NCBI RefSeq assembly: GCF_949987515.2
Contig: NC_082690.1
Span: 105,026,400 to 105,090,399 of the forward strand
Direction of reading: 5' to 3'
From: Delphinus delphis
Taxonomy: Eukaryota > Chordata > Mammalia > Artiodactyla > Delphinidae
DNA: 64,000 nt
Under the pieces are notes generated by a model. That model searched no databases. It had not been told where the DNA came from and saw nothing but the letters and a program-made list of their open reading frames with translations. Both the position numbers and the translations under genes were made by a program. This document shows positions 1-11,109 of the stretch, piece by piece; within the stretch, counting starts at the first letter, position 1; each line of letters begins with the position of its first letter.

Positions 1-1556
1 GCAGCTACATGTAAAAGAATGAAATTAGAACACTCCCTAACATCATACACAAAAATAAACTCAAAATGGATTAGAGACCTAAATGTAAAACCAGACACTA
101 TAAAACACTTAGAGGAAAACATAGGAAGAACACTCCTTGACATAAATCACAGCAAGATCTTTTTAGATCCACCTCCTAGAGAAAAGGAAATAAAAACAAA
201 AATAAACAAATGGGACCTAATGAAACTTCAAAGCGTTTGCAAAGCAAAGGAAACCACAAACAAGACGAAAAGACAACGGTCAGAATGGGAGAAAATATTT
301 GCAAACGGATCAACGGATAAAGAATTAATCTCCAAAATATATAAACAGCTCATGCAGCTCAATATTAAAAAAATAAACAATCCAATCAAAAAATGGGCAG
401 AAGGGCTTTCCGGGTGGTGCAGTGGTTAGGAATCCACCTGCCAATGCAGGGGACACGGGTTCAAGCCCTGGTCCAGGAAGATCCCTCATGCCGTGGAGTA
501 ACTAAGCCCGTGTGCCACAACTACCAAGCCTGCATGCCACAACTACTGAAGCCTGCGTGCCTAGAGCCCGTGCTCCACAACAAGAGAAGCCACCGCAATG
601 AGAAGCCTGTGCACCGCAACAAAGAGTAGCCCCCGCTCACCACAACTAGAGAAAGCCCTCACACAGCAACAAAGACCCAACGCAGCCAAAAATAATAAAT
701 AAATAAATAAATTTACTAAAAAAAAAAAAAATGGGCAGAAGACCTAAATAGACATTTCTCCAAAGAAGACATACAGATGGCCAAGAAGCACATGAAAAGC
801 TGCTCAACATCATTAATTACTAGAGAAATGCAAATCAAAACTACAATGAGGTATCACCTCACACAGATTAGAATGGACATCATCAGAAAATCTACAAACA
901 ACAAATGCTGGAGAGGGTGTGGAGAAAAGGGAACCCTCTTGCATTGTTGGTGGGAATGTAAATTGATACAGCCACTATGGAGAACAGTATGGAGGTTCCT
1001 TAAAAAACTAAAAATAGAATTACCATATGACCCAGCAATCCCACTACTGGGCATATACCCAAAGAAAACCATAATTCAAAAAGACACATGCACCCCAATG
1101 TTCATTGCAGCACTGTTTACAATAGCCAGGTCATGGAAGCAACCTAAATGCCCATCGACAGATGAATGGATAAAGAAGATGTGGTACATACATACAATGG
1201 AGTATTACTCAGCCATAAAAAGGAACGAAATTGGGTCATTTGTAGAGACGTGGGTAGATCTAGAGACTGTCATACAGAGTGAGGTAAGTCAGAAAGAGAA
1301 AAACAAATATCGTATATTAACGCGTATATGTGGAACCTAGAAAATGGTACAGATGAACCGGTTTGCAGGGCAGAAATAGAGACACAGATGTAGAGAACAA
1401 ACGTATGGACACCAAGGGGGGAAAGCGGCAGGGGGTGGGGGATGGTGGGATGAATTTGGAGATTGGGATTGACATGTATACACTGATGTGTATAAAATGG
1501 ATGACTAATAAGAACCTGCTGTATAAAAAATAAATAAAATACAATAAAAAGCTGAC
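1..1556 (+). mobile_element. L1 LINE, 3' part of ORF2 plus 3' UTR, split by a SINE
   Basis: The 3' end of a LINE-1 element in sense orientation. Positions 19-403 encode a stretch typical of the C-terminal third of L1 ORF2 protein ([33 protein letters not shown]). Positions 742-1340 carry the extreme C-terminus ([44 protein letters not shown]). The 3' UTR, with its G-rich purine stretch near 1415-1440, and an A-rich end run to about 1556. The 5' part (ORF1, endonuclease, reverse transcriptase) is absent or lies outside the window. A SINE interrupts ORF2 at 404-730 and shifts the frame, so this copy cannot encode a working protein. Confidence 0.9.
404..730 (+). mobile_element. CHR-type SINE, long form, inserted in L1 ORF2
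   Basis: A full-length tRNA-derived cetacean SINE of about 330 bp. It has a tRNA-like head (GGTTCAAGCCCTGG is the B-box region), the body characteristic of the long form, and an AATAAATAAATA plus poly(A) tail. The flanking target-site duplication is about 16 bp (AAAAAATGGGCAGAAG at 388-403 and about 726-741). It therefore inserted into an already present L1 copy. Confidence 0.9.
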
Positions 1557-2043
1557 AGAACTAAAGGGAAAAAACAGACAAATGCACACTTACAGTCAGA
1601 GATTTGAAAACTCCTCTACTGATAATTGGTAGAATATCTAGGCAAAAAAGCGATAAGATTTAGAAAATCAGAAGAATACAATCAACCAACTTGATATAAT
1701 TGACATTAAAAAACTCCACCCCATAATTGCAGAACTTTTTTTTTTCAAGTACACATGTAATATTCACTAAGCTAGATTATATCCTGGGCCATAAGATAAA
1801 TCTCAATAAATTTCAAAAGATTAAAATCTCATAGAATATGCTCTCTAATCACCATGGAATTAAATTAGAAAAAATATATATCTGGAAAATCCACAGATGG
1901 TTAGAAATTAAAGAATGTATTTCTATATAACTAATGAGTCAAAGAAGAAAACAAATGAAATTAGAAAATATATTTTAAGCTGAACAACAATGAAAGCACA
2001 GAATATCAAAATTTGTGTAGTGCAGCTAAAGAAGTACTTAGAG
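1557..2043 (+). mobile_element. older L1 ORF2-derived sequence, degraded
   Basis: An A-rich stretch without an intact frame. It contains phrases typical of the middle of L1 ORF2, such as the region encoding a tyrosine- and isoleucine-rich segment around 1770-1960. It reads as the same mosaic of mammalian L1 debris that continues after the next SINE. The subfamily cannot be assigned by eye. Confidence 0.55.
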
Positions 2044-2584
2044 AGGGACTTCCCTGGTGGCACAGAGGTTAAGAATCTGCCTGCCTGGTGGCGCAGTGGT
2101 TGAGGGTCTGCCTGCCGATGCAGGGGACACGAGTTCGTGCCCCGGTCTGGGAAGATCACACATGCCGCGGAGCGGCTGGGCCCGTGAGCCATGGTCGCTG
2201 AGCCTGTGCGTCCGGAGCCTGTGCTCTGCAACGGAAGAGGCCACAACAGTGAGAGGCCCGCATACCGCAAAAAAAAAAAAAAAAAAGAATCCACCTGCCA
2301 ATGCAGGGGACACGGGTTCGAGCCCTGGTCTGGGAAGATCCCACATGCCATGGAGCAGCTAAGCCCATGCACCACAACTACTTAGCCTGTGCTCTAGAGC
2401 CCCTGTGCCACAACTACTGAAGCCCGCGTGCCTAGAGCCCATGCTCTGCAACAAGAGAAGACAACGCAATGAGAAGCCCGCACACTGCAACGAAGAGTAG
2501 CCCCTGCTCTCCGCAGCTAGAGAAAGCCCGCGCACAGCAACAAAGACCCAACACAGCCAAAAATAAATAAATAAAAATTTTAAA
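2044..2584 (+). mobile_element. CHR-type SINE, long form, itself interrupted by a second SINE
   Basis: The head of a long-form SINE lies at 2044-2083. The element resumes at about 2287 and ends in an AATAAATAAATA-type tail at 2584. A 12-bp target-site duplication, AAGTACTTAGAG, flanks the whole composite (2032-2043 and 2585-2596). That shows the outer element inserted first, into L1 debris. Confidence 0.88.
2084..2286 (+). mobile_element. CHR-type SINE, short form, nested inside the outer SINE
   Basis: A short-form SINE of about 200 bp. Its 3' end has the short-form signature AGAGGCCCGCATACCGC followed by poly(A). It interrupts the head of the outer SINE. The imperfect repeat AAGAATCTGCCTGCC (from 2071) and AAGAATCCACCTGCC (from 2285) is its target-site duplication or re-joined SINE sequence. 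The first few bases of its own head are missing. Confidence 0.85.
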
Positions 2585-2687
2585 AAGTACTTAGAGGAAA
2601 ATATAACTTTAAATGCCTATATCAGAAAAAAAAGACAAAGGTTTAAAATCAATATTCTACATTTCTACCTTAAGAAGCCAGAAAAAG

Positions 2688-3035
2688 GGACTTCCCTGGT
2701 GGTACAGTGGTTAAGAATCCACCTACTAAAGCAGAGGACATGGGTTCGAGCCCTGGTCCAGGAAGTTCCCACATGCTGCGGAGCAACTAAGCCCGTGTGC
2801 CACAACTACTGAGCCTGCGCTCTACAGCCTGCGAGCCACAACTACTGAGCCTGCGAGCCACAACTACTGAAGTCTGCGCGCCTAGAGCCCGTGCTCCACA
2901 ACAAGAGCAGCCACTGCAATGAGAAGCCCGCACACTGCAATGAAGAGTAGCCCCTGCTTGCCACAACTAGAGAAAGTTCGCATGCAGCAACGAAGACCCA
3001 ACGCAGCCAAAATAGATATATTTTTTTTAAAAAGC
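2688..3035 (+). mobile_element. CHR-type SINE, long form, with an internal duplication
   Basis: A long-form SINE in L1 debris, flanked by the 11-bp duplication GCCAGAAAAAG at 2677-2687 and 3036-3046. Around 2805-2870 the element carries an extra partial copy of its own CCACAACTACTGAGCCTGCG unit, so it is slightly longer than its relatives. Confidence 0.88.
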
Positions 3036-4271
3036 GCCAGAAAAAGTTTGGTGGTGTCTCAAAAAGTTAAACAGAATTACCATATGATCCATCAATCCTA
3101 CTCCTAAATATATACCCCACATATGTTCATATAAAAAGTTGTACATGGATGTTCATAGCAATGTTAGTCATATAGCCAAAAAGTAGAAACAACTCAAATG
3201 TCCACCAACTAATGAATGGATAAACAAGATGTGATATATCCACACAATGGAATACTATTCAGCCATAAAAAGGAATGAAGTAATTACAGCATGTATGATT
3301 CTTGAAAACCTTATGCTAAATGAAAGAAGCCAGACACAAAAGTCCACGTATTGTGTGATTCCATTTACATGAAATATTCAGAATAGGCAAATCCATGGAG
3401 ACAGAAAGTAGACTAGTGGTTGGCGGGGAGAACTGGGACTGACTGATAATAGGGTAATGGGAAAGTTCTGGAATTAGATGGTGGCAGTGATTGCACAACA
3501 TAGTGAATATACTAAAAACCATTGAATTGTACACTTTTAAGTGGTGGATTTTATGTTATGTGAATACTATCTCAAAAATAAATTAGTAAAAGACCAAGTT
3601 AAAGCCAAAGGAAGGAAGAGATAGTGAAGAGCAGAAATTAATGCTCTTCACTAATGCTTTTGTATAGAAAATATACAAAGAACAGAGAAAGTTAGCAAAG
3701 CCAAAAGTTGGTTCTTTGAAAATATTAATAAATTGATAAACCCCTAGTAAGACTGATTAAGGAAAAGAAGAAGGAAGATACAAATTACCAATTATCAGGG
3801 GCAAAAGGGTGAAAATTAATTCAAAATAGATCTTAGACCTAAAGTAAAAACTAAAACAATAAAACATCTAGAAAAAAGCATAGGAGAAGATATTTATTAC
3901 TTTGGGGTAAGTAAATATTTCTTAGGATATAAAAAGCACTAATCATAAAAGAAAAAATTGATAAATTTCATCAAATTAAAAACTTTGGTTCAAAAAAAAA
4001 AAAAACTTTGGTTCTTCAAACAACGCTATTAAGAAAATGAAAAAGCAAGCTGCAAACTGGGAGAAAATATTCACAATACATATATTTAACAAAAGTCATG
4101 TATCCAGAATATATAAACAACTTTTACCACTCAATAATAAGAAGCCAAATAACCTGATGTTAAAATGGACAAAATATTTGAAAAGACACTTCACCAAAGG
4201 AAATATACAAATGGCAAATAAATCCATGAAAGATGCTCAACATTAGGAAAATGCAAATTAAAACCACAATG
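3036..4271 (+). mobile_element. L1 LINE remnants (ORF2 3' end and 3' UTR)
   Basis: Two or more joined pieces of degraded L1. Positions 3075-3300 correspond to the ORF2 C-terminus, including a degenerate counterpart of the motif around [10 protein letters not shown] near 3250-3285. Positions 3300-3590 resemble an L1 3' end. Positions 3720-4271 are an ORF2 segment in which 4037-4246 still reads as open frame ([24 protein letters not shown]). Stops and indels break every frame. Confidence 0.75.
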
Positions 4272-4493
4272 GATGGCTAGTGGGAAGCTGCTGCATAGCA
4301 CCAGGGAGATCAGCTCGGTGCTTTGTGATGACCTAGAGGGATGGGATTGGGAGGGTGGGAGGGAGGCTCAAGAGAGAGGGGATATAGGGATATATGTATA
4401 CATATAGCTGATTCACTTTGTTGTACAGCAGAAACTAACACAATATTGTAAAGCATTTATACTCCAATAAAGATGTGGAAAAAAAACCCCACA
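4272..4493 (+). mobile_element. short L1 3'-end insertion, cetartiodactyl type
   Basis: A 220-bp 5'-truncated L1 3' end that closes with TATACTCCAATAAAGATGTGG and poly(A). It splits the surrounding older L1 copy. The L1 text AAACCACAATG before it (4261-4271) reappears after it as AACCCCACAATG (4494-4505), which is the target-site duplication. Confidence 0.75.
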
Positions 4494-5300
4494 ATGACGT
4501 ACCACTTTACACTCATTAAACGGTTAGAATTCAAAAGACTAACAATAACAAGTGCTGGTAGGATATGGGGCAACAAAAACTTTCATGCATTGCTGATGGG
4601 AATGTAAAAGGGTAGAACCACTTTGATGATAGCATAGTTGTCAATCCTCAATAAAATGATCTTTAAATAATCAAAAAAAAGAAAAAGTAGAACCACTTTG
4701 GAAAACAGATTAGCAGTTTCTTGTAAAATTGAATGTATATTATGTTACACCTTCCAGCAATTCGACTCCCTGGCATCTACACAAGAGAAATGAAACTAAA
4801 TGCCTACACAAAGACTTGTACCTAAATATTCATAGCAGCTTGATTCATTAGAGTCCAAAACTAGAAATAACCCAGATGTTCATCCATTGATAAATGGATA
4901 ACTACATTTTAGTATATTCATACAATGGAATATTACTCAGCAACAAAGATGAGTGAAGTGCTGATACACAACATGAATGGATCTCACAGACACTGTACTG
5001 AGTGAAATAAGTCAGATGTGCTGAATGGTGGCATTTGTATGAGTTCTAGAACAGGCAAAACAAATCTTTGATTATAGGAATCAAATTGCCTAGGATGGGA
5101 GAGGAGGGAGAGATTGGATGCAAAGGAGAGTGAGGGAACTTTCTGGGCTGATGGAAATGTTCTAGATCTTAATTGGGTTGGTAGTTACACTGGTGTATAA
5201 CTATTATTTTGGTGGCATGGCCAGAATAAATAAATAAAATAAGATCTGTAGTTTTATTGTAGATAAATGATACTTCAAAAAGTTAATTTAAAAAGAAATC
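4494..5300 (+). mobile_element. L1 LINE remnants, continued
   Basis: Continuation of the interrupted older L1. The ORF2 3' end is recognisable at the nucleotide level (for example ATGGAATATTACTCAGCAAC near 4925-4945). It is followed by a 3' UTR-like stretch and an AATAAATAAATAAAAT tail near 5225. No intact frame remains. Confidence 0.7.
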
Positions 5301-5364
5301 AGCATACTGATACCTCTAATTCAAATCCAGCACTTCAGGACTCTTCCTCACCTTCCGCCATTCC

Positions 5365-5485
5365 TTTTTTTTTTGGCCCCTCCTCGCGGCTTGTGGGATC
5401 TTAGTTCCCCGACCAGGGATCGAACCCGTGTCCCCTGCAGTGGAAGCGTGGGGTCCTAACCACTGGACCGCCAGGGAATTCCCCC
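5365..5485 (-). mobile_element. tRNA-derived SINE, minimal form, reverse strand
   Basis: A 120-bp SINE in reverse orientation. It begins on the plus strand with poly(T) and ends with the reverse complement of the SINE head, CCAGGGAATTCCC. The B-box appears as GGGATCGAACCC. The short repeat CCATTCC flanks it. Only the tRNA-like part and a short tail are present. Confidence 0.8.
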
Positions 5486-6019
5486 CCATTCCATATTTTA
5501 TCTCCCTTTTTTCACAGTGCAATCTCTGGTTCCCAACATTTATATGTTTATTCATTATTTTCTATTTTTAATACAAAAACAGCAAAACAGTTTTAGAATT
5601 AGTACACCAATACCATTATCAACAACAAACCTACTAAGTAAAGTTCAAGTTTTTTTGTGTGTGTGGTTCTTTTGTTCTTACGAAGTCCATGAACTGTGTT
5701 CAAAAGTTACTTGAATCCTTATATTCTTTTTCTGTGAGGTTATATTATTAATTTGACATACAGTTGGGTTGATTTGTTACCGTTTATATTCAATTTTAGG
5801 ATTTTTGAAAATCTCTATGTGGTTCAAGAGCCGAAACTATATAAGAAAATATACTTGGAGAAATATCCTTCCTATCCTGTCTCATCCACTCCGTTCTTAC
5901 CTACCCCCAACAGTAACCGTTTTATTCGTTTCTAGTTTATTCTTCCCAGTGTTCCCTTTTTGGAATATATATCTCATTTCCCCTTCTTTCTTACACAAAG
6001 GTAGTATACTACATACTTA
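5486..6019. other. gene-free AT-rich interval
   Basis: An AT-rich stretch with no coding signature. Short open frames here have no recognisable family or splice context. It may be L1-derived, but I cannot show that by eye. Confidence 0.4.
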
Positions 6020-6460
6020 ACAATTTGTCCTGGTAATCACTCCATATCAGCTAATGGAAATCTTCCTCATTTTTAAAAATGGCTACACAGTATTCCCTTG
6101 GGCGGGTTTATTTAATCCGTGGACAAGAATTTAGGGTGTTTCCAATATTCTGCTTTTACAAATAATGCCACAGTGAATACACTTATGCATATGTTGTTTT
6201 ATGTTTGTGGAAGTAAATTTTCAGGGTAAATTCCTAGCAGTGGGATTGCTGGGTCAAAAGTAAATGCTGTCATCTTATCAGTGTCACCAATTCCTCTCCA
6301 TAGAGGCTGTGCCATTCTGTACTCCTGCATGTTTCCCCCAAGCCTTGCCAACAGAGTGTACTGTCCAAATGTTTTAGCATTTGCCAGTCTTATTTGGAGT
6401 GAAGTTGTGCAACTTTTCATGTATTTAAGGGTAGACTGGAAAAACTTTAAGGTTTGCGAC
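6020..6460 (-). mobile_element. L1 remnant, reverse orientation
   Basis: Reverse-strand L1 3' region. The plus strand carries the typical reversed text AGTGGGATTGCTGGGTCAAA (6239-6258), which on the minus strand corresponds to the ORF2 segment around [13 protein letters not shown]. It is degraded by indels and has no intact frame. Confidence 0.75.
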
Positions 6461-6879
6461 CCAAGCCATATATTCCACATATTAGTCACAGTAACAGATG
6501 CCCCATCTGCATTTGTTAGATGAATAAATGAATGAACTGGTTGGACTTTTATACTGGACTCATCATGTTTGCACTCTTGTGAAACCTGTCCCTGTGACAA
6601 GTTGACTCTTGTCCCAGTGTAGGGCAGTGCCAGGGGCCTGGCAGAGGTCTAGTAAAAGAGGAGATGGGCCTTCTAGAGGGAATGAGTCCTGGACTTTCCC
6701 ACTGCCAGGATTCCACCATACAGACAGGTAGAAGACCCTTTTCTCCCAGAGGAATATAGTAAAAAGAGTGCAGCATCATGAGTGCAGGGATATGCACAAA
6801 GCCATCGCGATGCACGATACAATAATCCAATACCCTAGTGGTATTGTTTCTATTATTTTTAATACTTGTTAAATAAGTG

Positions 6880-7445
6880 CATCAACATGGATGAGAGTTT
6901 TTTTCTTATTGATTGATTAAATAGGTAATATAGTTACATAGTTCAAAGTTCAAAAGTCTTATTCAATGAAAAATTTCCCCTCATTCCTATTTCCAAGCCA
7001 CCAAGTTACCTTCCTCTCAAAGGCAACTGGTGGTATCAAGTTCTTGGGTGTCTTTTCAGAGATACTGTATGCATGAAACAAGTGAATACACACCTTTTAA
7101 CCTAAGTTATAGCAGAGTGTGCACAGTGTTCTGTGAATCCTTTTTTACACGTAACTGTATATTTCACAGGTCATCCCATTCTGCACCAATACACAAAGAG
7201 CTTCCTCAAACTTTTCCACAGCACAGCATCCATCATTTACTACAACTTACATTCTGGTTGCCTCACTGAGAGACATGTAGGCTATTTATAGTCTTTGCTA
7301 TTACAAACAGTGCTATAATGTTATTTTATACATACAAGAGTATCTGTAGGATACATTTCTACATAGGAACTGAAAGGGATATGTGTATTTGTAATTTTGG
7401 TAAATAATGCCCAATTGGTGTCTTTGGGATTGTACCAGTTTACAC
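6880..7445 (-). mobile_element. L1 3' UTR-type remnant, reverse orientation
   Basis: The stretch resembles reversed, older L1 3' sequence. It has the pattern of a short AT-rich repeat end followed by text such as CTATTACAAACAGTGCTATAATG near 7300. No frame survives. Subfamily assignment would need RepeatMasker. Confidence 0.5.
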
Positions 7446-8333
7446 GCCAGTATTGTGGGAGGTAATGTAGGATCCTGGGCGGCCATGCTCTTGAGAGCAT
7501 GTAGAAAAGTTGGCTGGATTCTCCTCCACACTCTGGATAGGATGACTGTCTCCACTCTCATGTGAGAGGACCTCAGATAAACGCTCAGCAGGCTGGCCCA
7601 GTGGCGGCACAGGCTTCAAAATAGGAATGGAACAGGATCCTGCTTCTGAAGTTGACAGACAGCCTTGATGCCTTCCTTGACGAGAAGGCTCTAGGAAAAG
7701 ATGGCTCCTGCCATCAAGGCCACACAACCCCCAGAAGTGACTTAGATGGAGATCAGATTTCACTGGAGTTTAGGCCTGACCTTCATAACTGGTACATAAA
7801 TGGTTCTCACAGGCTGGACAGGACCAACCAATCAAACAGTAGGTGTGAGTGAAGTGGGAAGGTTCTTTCAGCTTTGAGTGCTTACTATGTAGCGATCCCT
7901 GTGCTAGTTACACTGGTGACAAGGATAAAATACCCTCCAGCAGTGGAGACAATGAAATGTATTGTTGCAGCAATGTGACATGCTATAATAAAATATAACC
8001 AGGTTATCACAGGATGCAGAGGAGGAGAGCTGCAAGGAGAGAACAGCATGCAATCCAGGTGGGACTCGCAGGACAGGAGCCATTGGAACCTCTTGGTGAA
8101 GTGAGGGAGGCTTCCACCCCATAGGAGGTCTCTAGGAAATGCCTCTTCCTTCAAGAGACAAAGGACTGAAGTAGGACTCAAGAATTACCAAGGACCTTGT
8201 CCACCTTGTGGAAGCCGCTACTCATCCTTAAATGCTGAGCTAAAGGGCCGTTTTCAGGAAGTCTGAGTTCCCTGAGTCCGTTTTACACCCGTCTTGTGGC
8301 AGTGTTTAAAATTCTCCTATACGTCTTTTCTGC

Positions 8334-8437
8334 CTCTCTCGTGCACTGCAGTAAGCTCTTGAAGCTTAGGGACCAGGGCTCTGTGTCTCTCTCGCGCACT
8401 GCAGTAAAGCTCTTGAAGCTTAGGGACCAGGGCTCTG
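8334..8437. repeat. tandem duplication, 53-bp unit, two copies
   Basis: The unit beginning CTCTCTCGTGCACTGCAGTA is repeated once at a period of 53 bp (copy 1 at 8334-8386, copy 2 from 8387). The copies differ by a substitution (CGTGCAC versus CGCGCAC) and a one-base insertion. Such high identity suggests a fairly recent local duplication. Confidence 0.85.
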
Positions 8438-9734
8438 ATTTGCCTGTGCTGACTGGCACAAAGTTGTTTTCTAGATTAGGACTCAGGTGGATGGACTGGA
8501 GACCTACCTGCCGAGAAAACTAGCAATCATGTTGAGGATCCCCTAAGTCCTGGAGGTGGTGTTAACCCAAATTTGCTCAAGCTGGCACTGCTGTGGCTTC
8601 CATCTACTTCTAGAATTGTCTAATTCAGAAATGTCTTCCTTTCCCTGCATACTCGAGTTTCTTGGTAAATTAGCTCCTTAAGCCCTCACGCTATTAGTGA
8701 GTTTGTCAGAGTTTGAGGGTGGATAAGTGCTGCCACACCTGAGTCAATAAAGAATGAATCAGTGTGCCCCTCTTTGATGGGTGTGGCATGGTAGATACTA
8801 CGACAGCTGAGATGCCAGTGAGAATTACAAAACAAGGACAGAGGGAAGCAGGAAATGTGGGGACCGAATTAGGGTGAGCCATCCTGTACCTTTCCACCTC
8901 CTCCTAATGAGATCTTCCTTGACGTCTCGGCACCATCACACCAGCCACTACCACTTGTGAAGCTCTCGGGAGCCTCCCGAACACTACGTCGACTCTCCTG
9001 CCACTCTGACACTCTCCCCTCTTCTTTGCTGGCCTTCTTCCACCTTCTTCTAGAGAGAATTTTCCCAAGTGCCATCTTTGGTCCTATCTTTGCACCCTCT
9101 CCCTGTCTCCCTCTCCTCTCTCAGAGAACTCGTCCATGGTCATGGGCTCAAATGTCAGCTCCTGGCAGGTGATTCCCCTCTGTCCCCTGGATTCCACACC
9201 CTTCTCTGACCTTGCTGCTGGACTTGACCTCTGGGTTTCCATTGCCTACTAGATGTTTCCATTTGGATGTCCTGTCGTCATCTCAAACTAAACATGCCTG
9301 AGATCAAGCCTGTCTTCCCCTCCCAGTTTCCATTTTGTTCTGCCCATGGCACCAGCATTCTCTCACCCACCCGAGCTCAAAACCTGAGTCATAGTGGCCG
9401 GCTCCTCCCCATATCCTTCCTTCCCAAACGCAGGTCTTGCCAGCTTCCTTTGCAGCCTCTCGTATAGCTAGCTCTTTGTCCTTTGCATTGTCTGCTAATC
9501 TAGGTCTCAGCACCCATGTTTTGAATATTTTATAGCTTCCTACTTGGCCCTCCTGCCTGCAGTTTCTTCCCCGTCTAGTCTGGTCAGACAGATTCTCCAG
9601 AATGATTATTTTTATCCTGTCCCTCTCCTGCTCAAAAACCTTCAGGCACTCTCATCACCACCGATGAGTCCAGACTCCTTTGTCTCAGGCTCAAGAACCT
9701 GTGTTTGTTCCGCCACCTCACTAGTGTTATGCCA

Positions 9735-9930
9735 CATGACATGAGTGCAGGCTCTGGAGCGGGACTCTGGGATCAAATCCTGTTTATTCTCCTCAGTCAC
9801 ATGCTGTGTGATCCTGGGCAAGTACTTAACCTTTCTGTGCCTGAATTTCCTCTCTAAATTGCTTTATAAAATGTTTATAATAATTTCTAGGATTGCTGTG
9901 AGGAAAAAAGGCACTTAGGACAGTGCTGGA
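9735..9930 (+). mobile_element. MIR SINE relic
   Basis: Carries the MIR core wording TGTGTGATCCTGGGCAAGTA followed by the CTTAACCTTTCTGTGCCTGA type segment. MIR elements predate the mammalian radiation. Confidence 0.7.
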
Positions 9931-10597
9931 TACACAGCAAGCACCGAAACGCCAGCTTTGGGCTGCGCTGGTTTTTGTAGAGCAAGTGCTGCAGTCTGCA
10001 CACATCTCCCCTGGGTACACACACCCACCTCTCCTCACCGCCTTTGCTCAACCCAGTCCCTCAGTCTAGAATGTTTTTCTCTGTCTGCTGACTCTTACTC
10101 ACCCTTCAAGGGCCGCTGACCTATTTCCTCCCAACACACGCTTGTTTGGTGCTTTCTGCAGTGCAGCTCAGCCTCGGCTGGGTGGTAGTGGGCGTGTCGC
10201 GGTATATGAAACCAGCCATAGGCCACACAGGACCACATCTTCCTGGGGTTCATTTTACTTGGTAAGTAAGTTCAGCCATTTTTACGTTACAGCAACTACC
10301 CCACACACATCATGGAGCAGAATGCAAAATTGGCCAAAGAGAAAACACACAACTACTAAGAATGTTCAGAGTGGCCCTGGTGGCGAGTGTGCATTCATTC
10401 TGCAGTGGAAAGTTCTGAGAAGCAGGGGCCTGGTGGGTTGAGAGGCCAGGCGTGATGAGGTAAGGCGGGGGCCATGCCGACGTGGCAGTCCTGTGCTCAG
10501 GGCCCTTGCAGTGAGGGTCCCTTTAACACTCTCTCCTTCCTGAGAACTCCATGTCTATACCTTCCTACTTGCCCCAAGGTAGCACTTGTAGTACATT

Positions 10598-10804
10598 TTT
10601 TTTTTTTTTTTGTGGTACGCGGGCCTCTCACCGCTGCGGCCTCTCCCGTTGCGGAGCACAGGCTCCGGACGGGCAGGCTCAGTGGCCATGGCTCACGGGC
10701 CCAGCCACTCCACGGCATGTGGGATCTTCCTGGACCGGGGCATGAACCTGTGTCCCCTGCATCGGCAGGCGGACTCTCAACCACTGTGCCACCAGGGAAG
10801 CCCC
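10598..10804 (-). mobile_element. CHR-type SINE, short form, reverse strand
   Basis: A young-looking short-form SINE of about 207 bp in reverse orientation, starting with poly(T) and ending with the reversed head GCCACCAGGGAAGCCCC. The target-site duplication TGTAGTACATT is perfect (587-597 and 805-815 past 10,000). The short form's CGCGGGCCTCTCACCGCTGC block is present. Confidence 0.92.
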
Positions 10805-10889
10805 TGTAGTACATTGTTTTTCAGCTTTCCACATGGGTGGGTCTTATCTCTTCGATGCCACCCTAAGCACCTGGAGTGCAGGTGCGGGT

Positions 10890-11090
10890 GGGAATGCAGG
10901 TGTGGGGTAACACAGTGGGAAGACAGACCCAGGTGGGAATTGAGCCCCGGTGCTCATGGATGAAGCAGGGCACTTTCCCTCTCAGCCTCGGTTTCCTTAT
11001 CTGTGAGAGTGGATAATACTCACCTAATGAGATTGTTCTGAGCAGTCAACTAGACAGCGTGAAGTGCAGCAGATGGCGTGGGTTGGCGCT
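10890..11090 (+). mobile_element. MIR SINE relic
   Basis: Contains the MIR-like run CTCAGCCTCGGTTTCCTTAT followed by an expected tail resembling GAGAGTGGATAATACTCACC. It is divergent and its boundaries are approximate. Confidence 0.6.
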
Positions 11091-11109
11091 CACTAAACAT
11101 CAGATCCCT

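Larger units (their letters stand above)
7446..10586. other. intergenic interval without recognisable gene
   Basis: About 3 kb in which no open frame has a family signature, codon continuity or paired splice sites. It contains a 53-bp tandem duplication (8334-8437), possible L2-like relics around 9,190-9,720 and a MIR (about 9735-9930). I see no promoter-like CpG cluster. Confidence 0.6.

Noticed and set aside
404..500. tRNA gene suggested by internal promoter-like boxes in the SINEs
   Set aside because: The A and B boxes belong to tRNA-derived SINE heads. No copy folds into a complete cloverleaf with an intact acceptor stem, and all have SINE bodies and tails.
777..1340. 187-codon open frame that looks like an intact gene
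   Set aside because: It is the C-terminal fragment of L1 ORF2, followed by the L1 3' UTR. It is a transposon remnant, not a host gene.
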